DNA from: Arthrobacter sp. SLBN-112
Lineage (GTDB): Bacteria; Actinomycetota; Actinomycetes; Actinomycetales; Micrococcaceae
DNA: 64,000 nucleotides
Direction of reading: 5' to 3'
Assembly (NCBI RefSeq): GCF_030944625.1
Contig: NZ_JAUSXY010000001.1
Span: forward strand, 2,790,001-2,854,000
Part shown: positions 44,582 through 53,503 of the stretch, one piece after another
Numbering within the stretch: position 1 is the stretch's first letter
Layout of the letters: each line of letters opens with the position of its first letter
Made by a program: the position numbers and the translations under genes
The notes under the pieces: model-generated
Databases searched by the model: none
Told to the model about the DNA's origin: nothing
What the model saw: the letters and a program-made list of their open reading frames with translations, nothing else

Positions 44582-45870
44582 GAGACAACCTCCACGGTGG
44601 TGATTTTGGCCAGCTCACGGCGGATGGCCAGCATGGCGGTGTACGTGCAGAAGATCCGCTTGGGCTTCCCGCGGCCTTCCCTGATGAAAGCCGCCAGCGC
44701 GGGCGCGATCTCAGGCTGGACGGCGCCGATGCGGACGTCGTCGTACTGCAGCCGGAGCGCCATGTCATAGGCCCTGGAACCCGTCAGCTGGTCAACGCCT
44801 TCGGCCCGGAGCGAATCGAATTCCACATCCCACAGCCACGACATGTCGCGCCCGTCGGCGTAGTTGTCGTTGATGGCGATCATGGTGGCGTAGCCGCCCG
44901 GCGGGAACGACTTCAGGCCCAGCCGGAAACCACTGGGGTTCTTCACCAGTACCAGGTCCAGCGGCAGGCCATCCACGGTAAGGCTTTCGCCGCGACCAAA
45001 CGCGGGCGCCACCTGCGACAACGCTTCCAGCAAAGTGTCGTGGTTGGCCGTGGCGGCACCGCCGCCGCAGATGCTGCGGGCCAGCGTCAGGGCGGCCGCG
45101 GCATTGAAGATGTTGTACACACCGCGCAGCTTCATCGCCGTGGTGACCGTGCCGCCGTCGTACGCAAACTCGGCGCTGTCAGCGCCCACCTTCAGCAGCA
45201 CGACGTCGGCAGGCGGCTTCTGCGGCAGGCCCGCCGGAGCGGGGCTGCCGGGAGCTGCGCGCATGTCGTCGTCGTTGGGAAAGGTTCCCAACAGCGTTTC
45301 GTCCAGGCCGAAGTACTTGACCTCCTGGCCGGTAAGGGTGTCCGCGATCCGCGCCACCCGCGGGTCTTCGCGGTTCAGCACGACCGTTCCGGTGGTCTTG
45401 GCGGCGATGTGCTGGAGCAGTTGTGCTGTTTTGTCGATCTCGCCAAAGCGGTCCAGCTGGTCCCGCAGCACGTTCAGCAGCAGGCAGTAACGGGGCGGGA
45501 CGCTGTTCACGAAGTGCACGGCGTGGGCTTCGTCCAGTTCCAGGACCGCGACGTCGGCGTCCAGCCTCCCACGCCAGTCCACTTCGCCCAGGAGTGCCGC
45601 CGCCACGCCACGGGTGAAGTTGCTGCCGGTGCGGTTGGTGAAAACCTTCAGTCCCTGGCTTTCGAGCAGTTCAACCACCATTTTTGTGGTGGTGGTCTTG
45701 CCGTTGGTGCCACTGACGACTGCAACGCCGTGGGGGAGGGTGCTGAGCGTCCGCCGCATGAACCCGGGATCGATTTTCTCGACCACCAGGCCCGGCAGGG
45801 CCGAACCGCCGCCCCGAAGCCGGGACACCCGGCGGACCAGCTTGCCGAGCGGAACACTGAAGAAGACCAT
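44578..45870 (-). CDS. murT: Lipid II isoglutaminyl synthase, ligase subunit MurT
   Basis: A 430-residue Mur-ligase-like protein. The ATP motif GTNGKTTTTKMV is near residue 53, the central ligase region holds LELDEAHA and LNREDPRV, and the C-terminal DUF1727 domain is present. Only three cysteines occur, widely spread, so the four-Cys zinc ribbon known in Firmicute MurT is absent. ATG 45870 is preceded by a TATATT -10 box 6 nt upstream with no ribosome site, so the mRNA is probably leaderless. Divergent from pdxT. Confidence 0.88.
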   Translation of the reverse strand: MVFFSVPLGKLVRRVSRLRGGGSALPGLVVEKIDPGFMRRTLSTLPHGVAVVSGTNGKTTTTKMVVELLESQGLKVFTNRTGSNFTRGVAAALLGEVDWRGRLDADVAVLELDEAHAVHFVNSVPPRYCLLLNVLRDQLDRFGEIDKTAQLLQHIAAKTTGTVVLNREDPRVARIADTLTGQEVKYFGLDETLLGTFPNDDDMRAAPGSPAPAGLPQKPPADVVLLKVGADSAEFAYDGGTVTTAMKLRGVYNIFNAAAALTLARSICGGGAATANHDTLLEALSQVAPAFGRGESLTVDGLPLDLVLVKNPSGFRLGLKSFPPGGYATMIAINDNYADGRDMSWLWDVEFDSLRAEGVDQLTGSRAYDMALRLQYDDVRIGAVQPEIAPALAAFIREGRGKPKRIFCTYTAMLAIRRELAKITTVEVVS

Positions 45871-45876
45871 GTTTTG

Positions 45877-45882
45877 AATATA
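45877..45882 (-). promoter_or_regulatory. -10 box TATATT of the leaderless murT promoter
   Basis: On the minus strand TATATT is followed by CAAAAC and ATG 45870, placing the start site at the start codon. Confidence 0.5.
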
Positions 45883-45947
45883 TCCCAGCAACGGCATGCA
45901 ACCCCGGCGGGGATTGGTGGGCGGGCCGCAGCTGAGGGGCATGGCCG

Positions 45948-45953
45948 TATGCT
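45948..45953 (+). promoter_or_regulatory. -10 box TATGCT of the leaderless pdxT promoter
   Basis: TATGCT is followed by GGAGGG and ATG 45960. GGAGGG touches the ATG and is too close to act as a ribosome site, so a leaderless transcript is likely. Confidence 0.45.
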
Positions 45954-45959
45954 GGAGGG

Positions 45960-46670
45960 ATGACAAATCCCCCTTCAGCTGCTCCTTCGCGCGTGGGATC
46001 AGGCCTGCGGATCGGTGTCCTGGCCCTGCAGGGCGACTTCCGTGAGCATCTGCATGCCGCCGAGGCCACCGGCGCCCGGGGCGTGCCGGTGCGGCGCCCC
46101 CAGGAGCTGGGCGGCCTGGACGGCCTCATCATCCCCGGCGGCGAATCGACCACCATCGACAAGCTCGCCCGGGCCTTCGACCTCGCCGATCCGCTCCGGA
46201 AGTACATCGCCGAAGGGCTGCCCGTGTACGGATCATGTGCCGGCATGATCCTCCTTGCATCGGACATCGCCGATCCGGCAACCGACCTCTCCGGCGCCCC
46301 GCAGCAGACGTTCGGAGGACTGGACATTACCGTCCGCCGCAACGCGTTCGGCCGCCAGCGTGAGTCCTTCGAAACGGATCTGGACTTCAAGGGGCTGGAG
46401 TTCAGCGCCACCGAATCAGGTGTGGCGCCGGTGCATGCCGTTTTCATCCGCGGCCCGTGGGTGGAGCGGGTGGGCCCGGACGTGGAGGTCCTCGCCCAGG
46501 TTGAACCGGCGGACCCGGAGCATGCCTCCCACGCCGTCCCGCTGCCAGGGGCCGCTAGAATTGTGGCAGTGCGTTCCGGCCAGCTGCTGGCCACCTCCTT
46601 CCACCCGGAAGTGACCGGCGAAAAACGCGTACACGAACTTTTTATCCGCATGATCAGAGGAGAAGCGTAA
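45960..46670 (+). CDS. pdxT: Pyridoxal 5'-phosphate synthase glutaminase PdxT
   Basis: A 236-residue glutamine amidotransferase. Catalytic triad: Cys in [11 protein letters not shown], and His and Glu in [21 protein letters not shown] (oxyanion region) is typical. It releases ammonia for PdxS, whose gene is 6 kb upstream. It has its own promoter and leads into yebC (3 nt gap) and ruvCAB. Confidence 0.95.
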   Translation: MTNPPSAAPSRVGSGLRIGVLALQGDFREHLHAAEATGARGVPVRRPQELGGLDGLIIPGGESTTIDKLARAFDLADPLRKYIAEGLPVYGSCAGMILLASDIADPATDLSGAPQQTFGGLDITVRRNAFGRQRESFETDLDFKGLEFSATESGVAPVHAVFIRGPWVERVGPDVEVLAQVEPADPEHASHAVPLPGAARIVAVRSGQLLATSFHPEVTGEKRVHELFIRMIRGEA

Positions 46671-46673
46671 AGC

Positions 46674-47429
46674 ATGTCAGGCCACTCCAAATGGGCGACG
46701 ACCAAGCACAAAAAGGCGATCATTGACAGCCGCCGCGCAAAGTCGTTCGCCAAGCTGATCAAGAACATCGAAGTTGCCGCCCGGATGGGCGGACCGGACC
46801 TCGCGGGCAACCCGGGCCTGGAACTTGCGGTGACCAAGGCCAAGAAGACCTCGGTTCCCAACGACAACATCGACCGCGCCATCAAGCGCGGCGCCGGCCT
46901 CACCGGTGAAGTGGTTGACTACACCGAGATCATGTACGAGGCCCGCGGCCCCCAGGGCTCAGCCCTGCTGATCGAGTGCCTCACGGACAACAAGAACCGC
47001 GCAGCCTCCGAGGTCCGCCTGGCCATCTCCCGCAACGGCGGCACCATTGCCGACCCCGGGTCCGTGAGCTACCTTTTCACCCGCAAGGGCGTGGTCAACC
47101 TGCCCAAGAACGGCCTGAGCGAGGACGATGTCCTGATGGCCGTGCTGGACGCGGGCGCCGAGGAAGTCAAGGACAACGGCGAGACCTTCGAGATCCACTC
47201 GGAACCGGGTGATCTGCAGGCCATCCGCGAGGCACTCCAGGAAGCCGGCATCGAGTACGACACCGATGAGGTGGAGTTCGTCCCGTCGATGCAGGTGGAG
47301 CTGGATGTCGACGGCGCCCGCAAGTTCCTGAAGCTGGCCGACGCCCTCGAAGACCTCGACGACGTCCAGAACGTCTACAGCAACGCCGACCTCAGCGACG
47401 AAGTCCAGGCTGCCCTGGAATCAGAGTGA
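46674..47429 (+). CDS. yebC: YebC/PmpR family protein (transcription/translation factor)
   Basis: A 251-residue three-domain protein with the invariant opening [20 protein letters not shown] and central [15 protein letters not shown]. YebC-family proteins were named as regulators, and recent work ties some to translation of proline-rich stretches. It is 3 nt downstream of pdxT and precedes ruvC, a conserved order. Confidence 0.94.
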   Translation: MSGHSKWATTKHKKAIIDSRRAKSFAKLIKNIEVAARMGGPDLAGNPGLELAVTKAKKTSVPNDNIDRAIKRGAGLTGEVVDYTEIMYEARGPQGSALLIECLTDNKNRAASEVRLAISRNGGTIADPGSVSYLFTRKGVVNLPKNGLSEDDVLMAVLDAGAEEVKDNGETFEIHSEPGDLQAIREALQEAGIEYDTDEVEFVPSMQVELDVDGARKFLKLADALEDLDDVQNVYSNADLSDEVQAALESE

Positions 47430-47464
47430 CGTCCCGCCTTGGCAACTGAGGCCCGGCACCACCG

Positions 47465-48043
47465 GTGACGCTCCGCGTCCTGGGCGTCGACCCCGGCCTG
47501 ACCCGTTGCGGGATCGGCGTGGTGGATGTCGAGCGGAACCGCAGGGCCACGATGGTGGCCGTAGGGGTGGTGGGCACATCGCCCGACGAATCGCTGGACC
47601 GGCGGCTGCTGGTGATCGCCACTGCCATTGACGAGTGGCTGGACCGCTACGAACCCGAGGTCCTCGCCGTCGAACGCGTCTTCTCGCAGCTGAACGTCAG
47701 CACCGTAATGGGCGTGGCGCAGGCGTCCGGCGTCGTGATTGCGGCGGCCGCCCGCCGCGGCATCCCGGTGGCGCTGCACACGCCGTCGGAAGTGAAGGCC
47801 GCGGTGACCGGGAGCGGCTCGTCCAACAAGGACGCCGTGACCAAGCTGGTCACCAAGATCCTGCGCCTGGACGCCCCGCCGCGCCCGGCCGACGCCGCCG
47901 ACGCGCTGGCGCTGGCCATCACCCACGCGTGGCGGGCCGGAAGCGGCGCGGCCGTGGCAACCACCGGGCCGGGCAGTTCATCCTTGACGCCTGCCCAGCG
48001 GGCATGGGCCGAGGCGGAGGCCAAGGCGCGCCGCGCGCACTGA
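47465..48043 (+). CDS. ruvC: Holliday junction resolvase RuvC
   Basis: A 192-residue RNase H-fold nuclease. Catalytic acids are in [12 protein letters not shown] (Asp), LAVERVFSQ (Glu) and the C-terminal [14 protein letters not shown] (Asp pair). It cuts four-way junctions made in recombination. GTG 47465 lies 35 nt after yebC. The C-terminal 30 residues are an extra low-complexity tail. Confidence 0.95.
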   Translation: MTLRVLGVDPGLTRCGIGVVDVERNRRATMVAVGVVGTSPDESLDRRLLVIATAIDEWLDRYEPEVLAVERVFSQLNVSTVMGVAQASGVVIAAAARRGIPVALHTPSEVKAAVTGSGSSNKDAVTKLVTKILRLDAPPRPADAADALALAITHAWRAGSGAAVATTGPGSSSLTPAQRAWAEAEAKARRAH

Positions 48044-48068
48044 ATGTCCCCGCCGCTTGCTAGGGTAT

Positions 48069-48084
48069 TCGTAGATATGTTCGG
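48069..48084. promoter_or_regulatory. LexA-like site upstream of ruvA
   Basis: TCGTAGATATGTTCGG keeps the GTTCG half of the LexA box and part of the other half (three mismatches to TCGAACRNRYGTTCGA). It lies 49 nt before ruvA. SOS control of ruv genes is common, so this is plausible but weaker than the dnaE2 box. Confidence 0.45.
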
Positions 48085-48132
48085 ATAGCCGGGTGCTCAC
48101 TGTGAGGCCGGCGATACAACGGGAGCCCGGCC

Positions 48133-48777
48133 TTGATCAGTTTCCTCCGCGGAACCGTAGCGCACGTTGGCCTGTCCACGGCCATCATCGACCTCAACGG
48201 CGCCGGGATGAGCGTGCACGCCACGCCGCAGACGCTCAGCCGGCTGCACGTGGGCGACCAAGGGCAATTGTTCACCTCCCTGATCGTCCGGGAGGATTCG
48301 CTCACGCTTTTCGGCTTTGCCTCCGACGACGAACGTGAAGTTTTCGACGTCCTGCTCAGTGTCAGCGGCGTCGGCCCAAGGCTTGCCCTTGCGGTGCTGG
48401 CGGTCCACGAGCCCGAGGCGATCCGGGTTGCCGCGCACACAGGAGACAGCAAGACCTTCACCAAGGTCCCGGGGATCGGTCCGAAGGTGGCGGGCCGGAT
48501 CGTGCTGGAGCTGGCCGGCAAGCTTGTCCCGCACGGGACCGCCCCCGCTGCCGGTGCCGCCACCCCCGCCGAGGCCGCCTGGAAACCGCAGGTGATCGCC
48601 GCGATGACCAGCCTTGGCTGGTCCGAAAAAGATGCTTCGGGCAGCATCGACAAAGCCCTTGCTGACGAGCCGGAGGTCTCCTTCCGCGGCAACGTTCCGG
48701 AGATCCTGCGCACCACGCTCCGTTGGCTGGGCCAGGACGGTGCCCGGGCCGGCAACCGCGTAGGCACCCGTGGCTGA
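48133..48777 (+). CDS. ruvA: Holliday junction DNA helicase subunit RuvA
   Basis: A 214-residue protein: an OB fold ([13 protein letters not shown]), two helix-hairpin-helix motifs ([16 protein letters not shown] and [16 protein letters not shown]) and a C-terminal RuvB-binding domain. It grips Holliday junctions for RuvB. TTG 48133 has GGGAG 7 nt upstream. Its stop overlaps the ruvB start by 8 nt. Confidence 0.95.
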   Translation: MISFLRGTVAHVGLSTAIIDLNGAGMSVHATPQTLSRLHVGDQGQLFTSLIVREDSLTLFGFASDDEREVFDVLLSVSGVGPRLALAVLAVHEPEAIRVAAHTGDSKTFTKVPGIGPKVAGRIVLELAGKLVPHGTAPAAGAATPAEAAWKPQVIAAMTSLGWSEKDASGSIDKALADEPEVSFRGNVPEILRTTLRWLGQDGARAGNRVGTRG

Positions 48778-49855
48778 ACCGTCACTGGTTGCAGCGGGGG
48801 AAGAGCCGGAAGAGCGGGCCATCGAGGCGGCGCTGCGGCCCAAGAACCTGGATGACTTCGTTGGCCAGCACCGTGTCCGCAAGCAGCTGTCGCTGGTGCT
48901 GCAGGCCTCCCGGATGCGCGGGCGGACGGCGGACCACGTGCTCTTTTCCGGGCCGCCCGGCCTCGGCAAGACCACGCTGGCCATGATCGTTGCCGCGGAG
49001 ATGAACGCTCCCTTGCGCCTTAGCAGCGGACCTGCCATCCAGCACGCCGGCGACCTCGCCGCCATCCTGTCCTCCCTGTCGGAGGGGGAGGTGTTGTTCC
49101 TGGACGAAATCCACCGCATGTCCCGGCCGGCCGAGGAAATGCTGTACATGGCGATGGAAGACTTCCGGGTGGACATCGTGGTGGGCAAGGGCGCCGGCGC
49201 CACCGCCATCCCGCTCGAGCTGCCGCCGTTCACCCTGGTGGGTGCCACCACCCGCGCGGGCCTGCTCCCGGGGCCGCTCCGGGACCGGTTCGGCTTTACC
49301 GGCCACCTTGAGTTCTATTCCGTTCCGGAGCTTGAGCTGGTCCTGCGCCGCTCTGCCGGCCTGCTGGACTTGAAGGTCAACTCCGCGGGATTCGCCGAAA
49401 TCGCCGGCCGCTCCCGCGGCACCCCCCGCATCGCCAACCGGCTCCTGCGCCGCGTCCGGGACTGGGCCCTGGTGCACGGCATCGAGCAGATCGACTCACG
49501 CGCCGCATCCGCAGCCCTGGACATGTATGAAGTGGACAAGAAGGGACTGGACCGGCTGGACCGGGCCGTCCTCGATGCCCTCATCACCAAGTTTGGCGGC
49601 GGCCCGGTGGGCCTGTCTACGCTCGCCATCGCCGTCGGTGAAGAAACCGAAACCGTTGAAACGGTGGCGGAACCCTTCCTGGTCCGCGAGGGGCTGCTGG
49701 GACGGACCCCGCGCGGCCGGATCGCCATGGCACCCGCGTGGACGCACCTGGGTTACGCCATCCCGCCGGGGGTCTTCGCGCAGGAACAGCTGGACCTTTT
49801 CGATTCCGGGGAAGAAGCCGCAAACGCCGGGGAATGGGCCCCGGAAGGCCAATAG
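48770..49855 (+). CDS. ruvB: Holliday junction branch-migration ATPase RuvB
   Basis: A 361-residue AAA+ motor. Walker [12 protein letters not shown] near residue 61, Walker [10 protein letters not shown], sensor 1 LVGATTRAG, arginine finger in GPLRDRFGF, and a C-terminal winged helix. It drives branch migration with RuvA. GTG 48770 overlaps ruvA, so the two are coupled. Confidence 0.96.
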   Translation: MAEPSLVAAGEEPEERAIEAALRPKNLDDFVGQHRVRKQLSLVLQASRMRGRTADHVLFSGPPGLGKTTLAMIVAAEMNAPLRLSSGPAIQHAGDLAAILSSLSEGEVLFLDEIHRMSRPAEEMLYMAMEDFRVDIVVGKGAGATAIPLELPPFTLVGATTRAGLLPGPLRDRFGFTGHLEFYSVPELELVLRRSAGLLDLKVNSAGFAEIAGRSRGTPRIANRLLRRVRDWALVHGIEQIDSRAASAALDMYEVDKKGLDRLDRAVLDALITKFGGGPVGLSTLAIAVGEETETVETVAEPFLVREGLLGRTPRGRIAMAPAWTHLGYAIPPGVFAQEQLDLFDSGEEAANAGEWAPEGQ

Positions 49856-50056
49856 CAGGCTCCCTTCAGCTTTTCCCTTTAGACTGGTATGACGCCCGGC
49901 ACGTTCGGTGCTTTGTTTCGCCGGTGGCCCTGACGCCTCCGTCGCTTGGGGAAGGTAACGTCAGGCTTTGCCTGCGTCTACATCCCGCCCCGGCCGAAGC
50001 GAGGCCGACGTCGCTGGAAAACCGGCAACACCCATGCAAAAGAACGGAATTCCCCC

Positions 50057-50479
50057 TTGGATCCAATGTCAATTCTCCTGTTCGTCATGCTCGGCGTTTT
50101 CATCTTCATGATGTTCCGCCGCAACAAGAAGACGCAGCAGCAGCAGGCACAGCTCCAGTCGAAATTTGCCCCGGGCGTGGAGGTCATGACCAGCTTTGGC
50201 CTTTTCGGCCGGATCGTGGACATCGACGAAGCAGAGAACAAGGTCACCCTTGAACTGTCCCCCGGAAACCTTGCCACCGTGCACCGGCAGGCAGTCACCA
50301 AGGTGGTCGAGCCTGCTGCCGAACCAGACGTTGCGTCACCTGCCGTGCCGGACGATGCTTCCTCGCTGACCACTCCCGGTTCGCTCACCACTCCCGAGAC
50401 GGGCAGCTCAGTGACGGGCGCCGAGTCTCCTGAGGAAACCCTGAAGCGCCTCAACGATGAGGGCAAGAAGGACAGCTAG
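50057..50479 (+). CDS. yajC: Preprotein translocase accessory protein YajC
   Basis: A 140-residue protein with one membrane helix (SILLFVMLGVFIFMMF), a basic RRNKKTQQQQAQL stretch and the beta domain FAPGVEVMTSFGLFGRIVDI. A Ser/Thr/Pro-rich tail follows. It works with SecDF at the Sec channel. TTG 50057 (giving MDPMSILL) is preferred to ATG 50066 because family members open MDP; neither has a strong ribosome site. Upstream, 49856-50056 holds no gene I can see. Confidence 0.9.
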   Translation: MDPMSILLFVMLGVFIFMMFRRNKKTQQQQAQLQSKFAPGVEVMTSFGLFGRIVDIDEAENKVTLELSPGNLATVHRQAVTKVVEPAAEPDVASPAVPDDASSLTTPGSLTTPETGSSVTGAESPEETLKRLNDEGKKDS

Positions 50480-50579
50480 GCCCGCTGGCTCCTTTCCTCC
50501 CTCAACCGCTGCGGATTACCGCCGGCGCAGGCGACAGCCCGCACCGGCGGTTCTTCCGCGAATAAGAGAAAGATCGACA

Positions 50580-52338
50580 ATGGCACGAACTGGCCGCAAG
50601 AAACCAGGGCTTCGCGTCCTGGTCTGGCTTGGTGTAGTCCTGGCAGCGCTGACCGCCGTCCTGGCCGGCGGCACCATCGCCGGACAAGCCAGCTGGTCGC
50701 CCAAACTGGCCCTGGACCTTGAAGGCGGCACCCAGATGATCCTGGCGCCGAAGGTTGAGGGGGGTTCGGACATCAACGAACAGCAACTCAACCAAGCCGT
50801 GGCGATCATCCGCCAGCGCGTGGACGGCGCCGGCGTTTCCGAAGCGGAAATCAGCACCCAGTCCGGCCGCAACGTGGTGGTCAGCCTCCCCGGTACACCG
50901 TCAGCCGAAACCCGGAACCTGATCCAGGCATCCGCTGACATGAACTTCCGCCCCGTCCTCCTCAACGGTGACGGTGCAGCAGTGCCGCCGGAGTCACAAA
51001 CCCCTGATGACCAGTTGCCCAAGCCGACGGCTGCCCCGGCCAACAGCAGCGACACCAACTGGATCACGCCCGAGATCTACAAGCAGTTCGAGGCACTGGA
51101 CTGCAACAGTCCCGCAGCCGAAAAATCACAGCGCTCCGATCCCACCAAGCCATTGGTAACCTGCGAAGCCGCCACCGCGAAAACCCCTGCCATCAAGTAC
51201 ATTCTGGGCCCGGTAGAGGTCAAGGGCACCAACATCGTCACCTCGTCCTTCCAGCTGCAGCAGGGCGCGCAGGGTGCGGTCACCAATGACTGGGCCGTCA
51301 ACATCCAGTTCGACGCCGAAGGCACGGCCAAGTTCAAGGACGTCACCGAGCGCCTGAACCAGTTCTACGTGGCAGCGGGCGGCGAATCGGGCACCGATCC
51401 AAAGTCCCAGTTCGCCATTGTGCTGGACGATCAGGTCATTTCCGCCCCGCGTTCCCTGGCTGTGATCACCGACGGGCGCCCGCAGATCACGGGTGGCTTC
51501 ACCCAGGAGACTGCCAAGGCGTTGTCGGACCAGCTGCGCTTCGGTGCCCCTGCCCATCAGCTTCGACATCCAGAGCGAGCAGCAGATTTCGGCCACGCTC
51601 GGTGGCGAACAGCTGCGCATGGGCCTGCTGGCTGGCATGATCGGCCTCCTCCTCGTGGTGATCTACTCGCTGTTCCAGTACCGTGCGTTGGGTTTCGTCA
51701 CCATCGCGTCGCTGGTGGTGGCCGGAACGCTGACCTATCTGGCCATCGCGATCCTGGGCTGGACGGAGAACTACCGGCTGTCCCTGGCAGGCGTCGCGGG
51801 CCTCATTGTGGCCATCGGCCAGACGGCAGACTCGTTCATCGTCTACTTTGAGCGCATCCGTGACGAACTGCGCGAGGGCCGTGGCCTGGTGTCGGCTGTC
51901 GAAAACGGCTGGAAGCGCGCCAAGCGCACCGTCCTGGCGTCCAAGGCGGTCAACCTCCTGGCCGCACTCGTCCTGTATTTCGTGGCCGTGGGCAACGTCC
52001 GCGGGTTCGCGTTCACCCTGGGCCTGACGGCCATCGCCGACCTCATCGTGGTGTTCATGTTCACGCACCCCACCCTGCAGCTGCTGGCGCGCACCAAGTT
52101 CTTCGGTGAGGGCCATAAGTTCTCCGGCCTGGACCCGCAACGGCTCGGGGCGGTGCCGCTGTACCGCGGCGCCGGCCGAATCCGGACCCCCGAGGACCAG
52201 CCCGCGGCAGTGCGCGGCAAGAACGCCGGTGCCGCGGCCGAGGCTGAGCGCCGCATGACCATCGCCGAACGGCGCCTGGCGGAGAAGCAGGAACAGCTCG
52301 CAGGCTCGTCGAAGACCTCCGCGAAGGAGAACAAGTAA
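50580..52338 (+). pseudogene. secD: Protein translocase subunit SecD, frameshifted by one extra C
   Basis: The gene reads as normal SecD from ATG 50580 (membrane helix, then the P1 periplasmic domain) to QLRFGA, where a run of four C (51547-51550) throws the frame. The next frame resumes with PISFDIQSEQQISATLG and the remaining five helices to the stop at 52338. Removing one C restores a 585-residue SecD; total length minus one divides by three. It drives late steps of protein export with SecF. The rest of the gene is intact and selected, so a sequencing error or a recent indel is more likely than old decay. Confidence 0.88.
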
Positions 52339-53354
52339 TGTCAGGCTTCGCCAGTTTTGGTAATGAGCTCTACACCGGAAAGCGATCCTACGACTTCGTG
52401 GGCGCCAAGAAGATCTGGTTCCTCATCGCTGCCGTGGCAGTGGCGTTGTCCATCCTCATTCCGGTGGCCAAGGGCGGCTTCAACCTCGGCATCGAGTTCC
52501 GCGGCGGTTCAGAATTCACTGTCTCCAATGTGAAGACGACCGACGCCACCGTCGGCGAGCATGCCGTCACTGATGTTGTGGCCGGCAGCGTCCCCCGGGT
52601 GGCCAACGTTGCAGGCAACACCATGCGCATCCAGACCGACAAGCTGACCGACGACGAAACCCTCAAGATCAAGCAAGGCCTGACCACCGCCTACGGCGTC
52701 ACCGACAACGAGGTGACATCGACGTTCGTCGGTCCCACCTGGGGTGCTGACGTGACCAAGCAGGCGCTGATCGGCCTGGCGGTGTTCGTGCTCCTCGCGG
52801 CCTTGCTGATGGCCCTGTACTTCCGCACGTGGAAGATGTCGCTCTCGGCTCTCGCCGGCATGGGGGTGACGATGTTCATCACCGCCGGGGTCTACGCCCT
52901 CAGCGACTTCGAGGTCACGCCGTCGGCCATCATCGGCTTCCTCACGGTCCTCAGCTACTCGCTGTACGACACCGTGGTGGTCTTCGACAAAATCCGGGAA
53001 AACACCTCCGGCATTGATGCCTCCACCCGCCGGACCTTCGGCGAGGAGGTCAACCTCGCCGTCAACCAAACCTTGGTCCGGTCCATCAACACCATGATGG
53101 TGGCCATCCTCCCTGTCGGGGCCATCCTCTTCATCGGTGCCGGACTCCTGGGTGCGGGCACCCTGCGCGACCTGTCCCTGGCGTTGTTCGTCGGAATCCT
53201 CATCGGCACGGCCGCCACTATCTTCGTGGCCGCTCCGATGTATGCATGGCTCCGCCAGGGTGAACCGGACCTGGTCAAGCAGGCCAGGCGCGTCGAGCAA
53301 CGCCGTGCCGGAGCAGCCGAACGGGCCGTTCCCGCCTCGCCGGCCAAGGCCTGA
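52338..53354 (+). CDS. secF: Protein translocase subunit SecF
   Basis: A 338-residue RND-related membrane protein with six helices. Typical segments are GGFNLGIEFRGGSEFTV, then SALAGMGVTMFITAGVYAL and the helix-4 motif LSYSLYDTVVVFDKIREN. Its ATG overlaps the secD TAA (TAATG). It forms the SecDF complex that uses the proton gradient to pull proteins out. A hairpin follows the gene. Confidence 0.95.
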   Translation: MSGFASFGNELYTGKRSYDFVGAKKIWFLIAAVAVALSILIPVAKGGFNLGIEFRGGSEFTVSNVKTTDATVGEHAVTDVVAGSVPRVANVAGNTMRIQTDKLTDDETLKIKQGLTTAYGVTDNEVTSTFVGPTWGADVTKQALIGLAVFVLLAALLMALYFRTWKMSLSALAGMGVTMFITAGVYALSDFEVTPSAIIGFLTVLSYSLYDTVVVFDKIRENTSGIDASTRRTFGEEVNLAVNQTLVRSINTMMVAILPVGAILFIGAGLLGAGTLRDLSLALFVGILIGTAATIFVAAPMYAWLRQGEPDLVKQARRVEQRRAGAAERAVPASPAKA

Positions 53355-53390
53355 TCCACCGCCGACGGCAGCCCTCACTCCGCGCCACGG

Positions 53391-53419
53391 CCGGGCAACG
53401 CAGACTCTGCGTTGCCCGG
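53391..53419 (+). terminator. Hairpin after secF
   Basis: CCGGGCAACGCAGA and its exact complement TCTGCGTTGCCCGG, nearly loop-free as written, followed by TCTT. It probably ends the yajC-secDF transcript before rel. Confidence 0.65.
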
Positions 53420-53503
53420 TCTTCGCGTATGCGGGGCCGGTTATAAAAGTCGATGCCTTGGGGAATAGACTGGGGTAATTAAACGGTGGTGAGGGGTGCT
53501 TCA

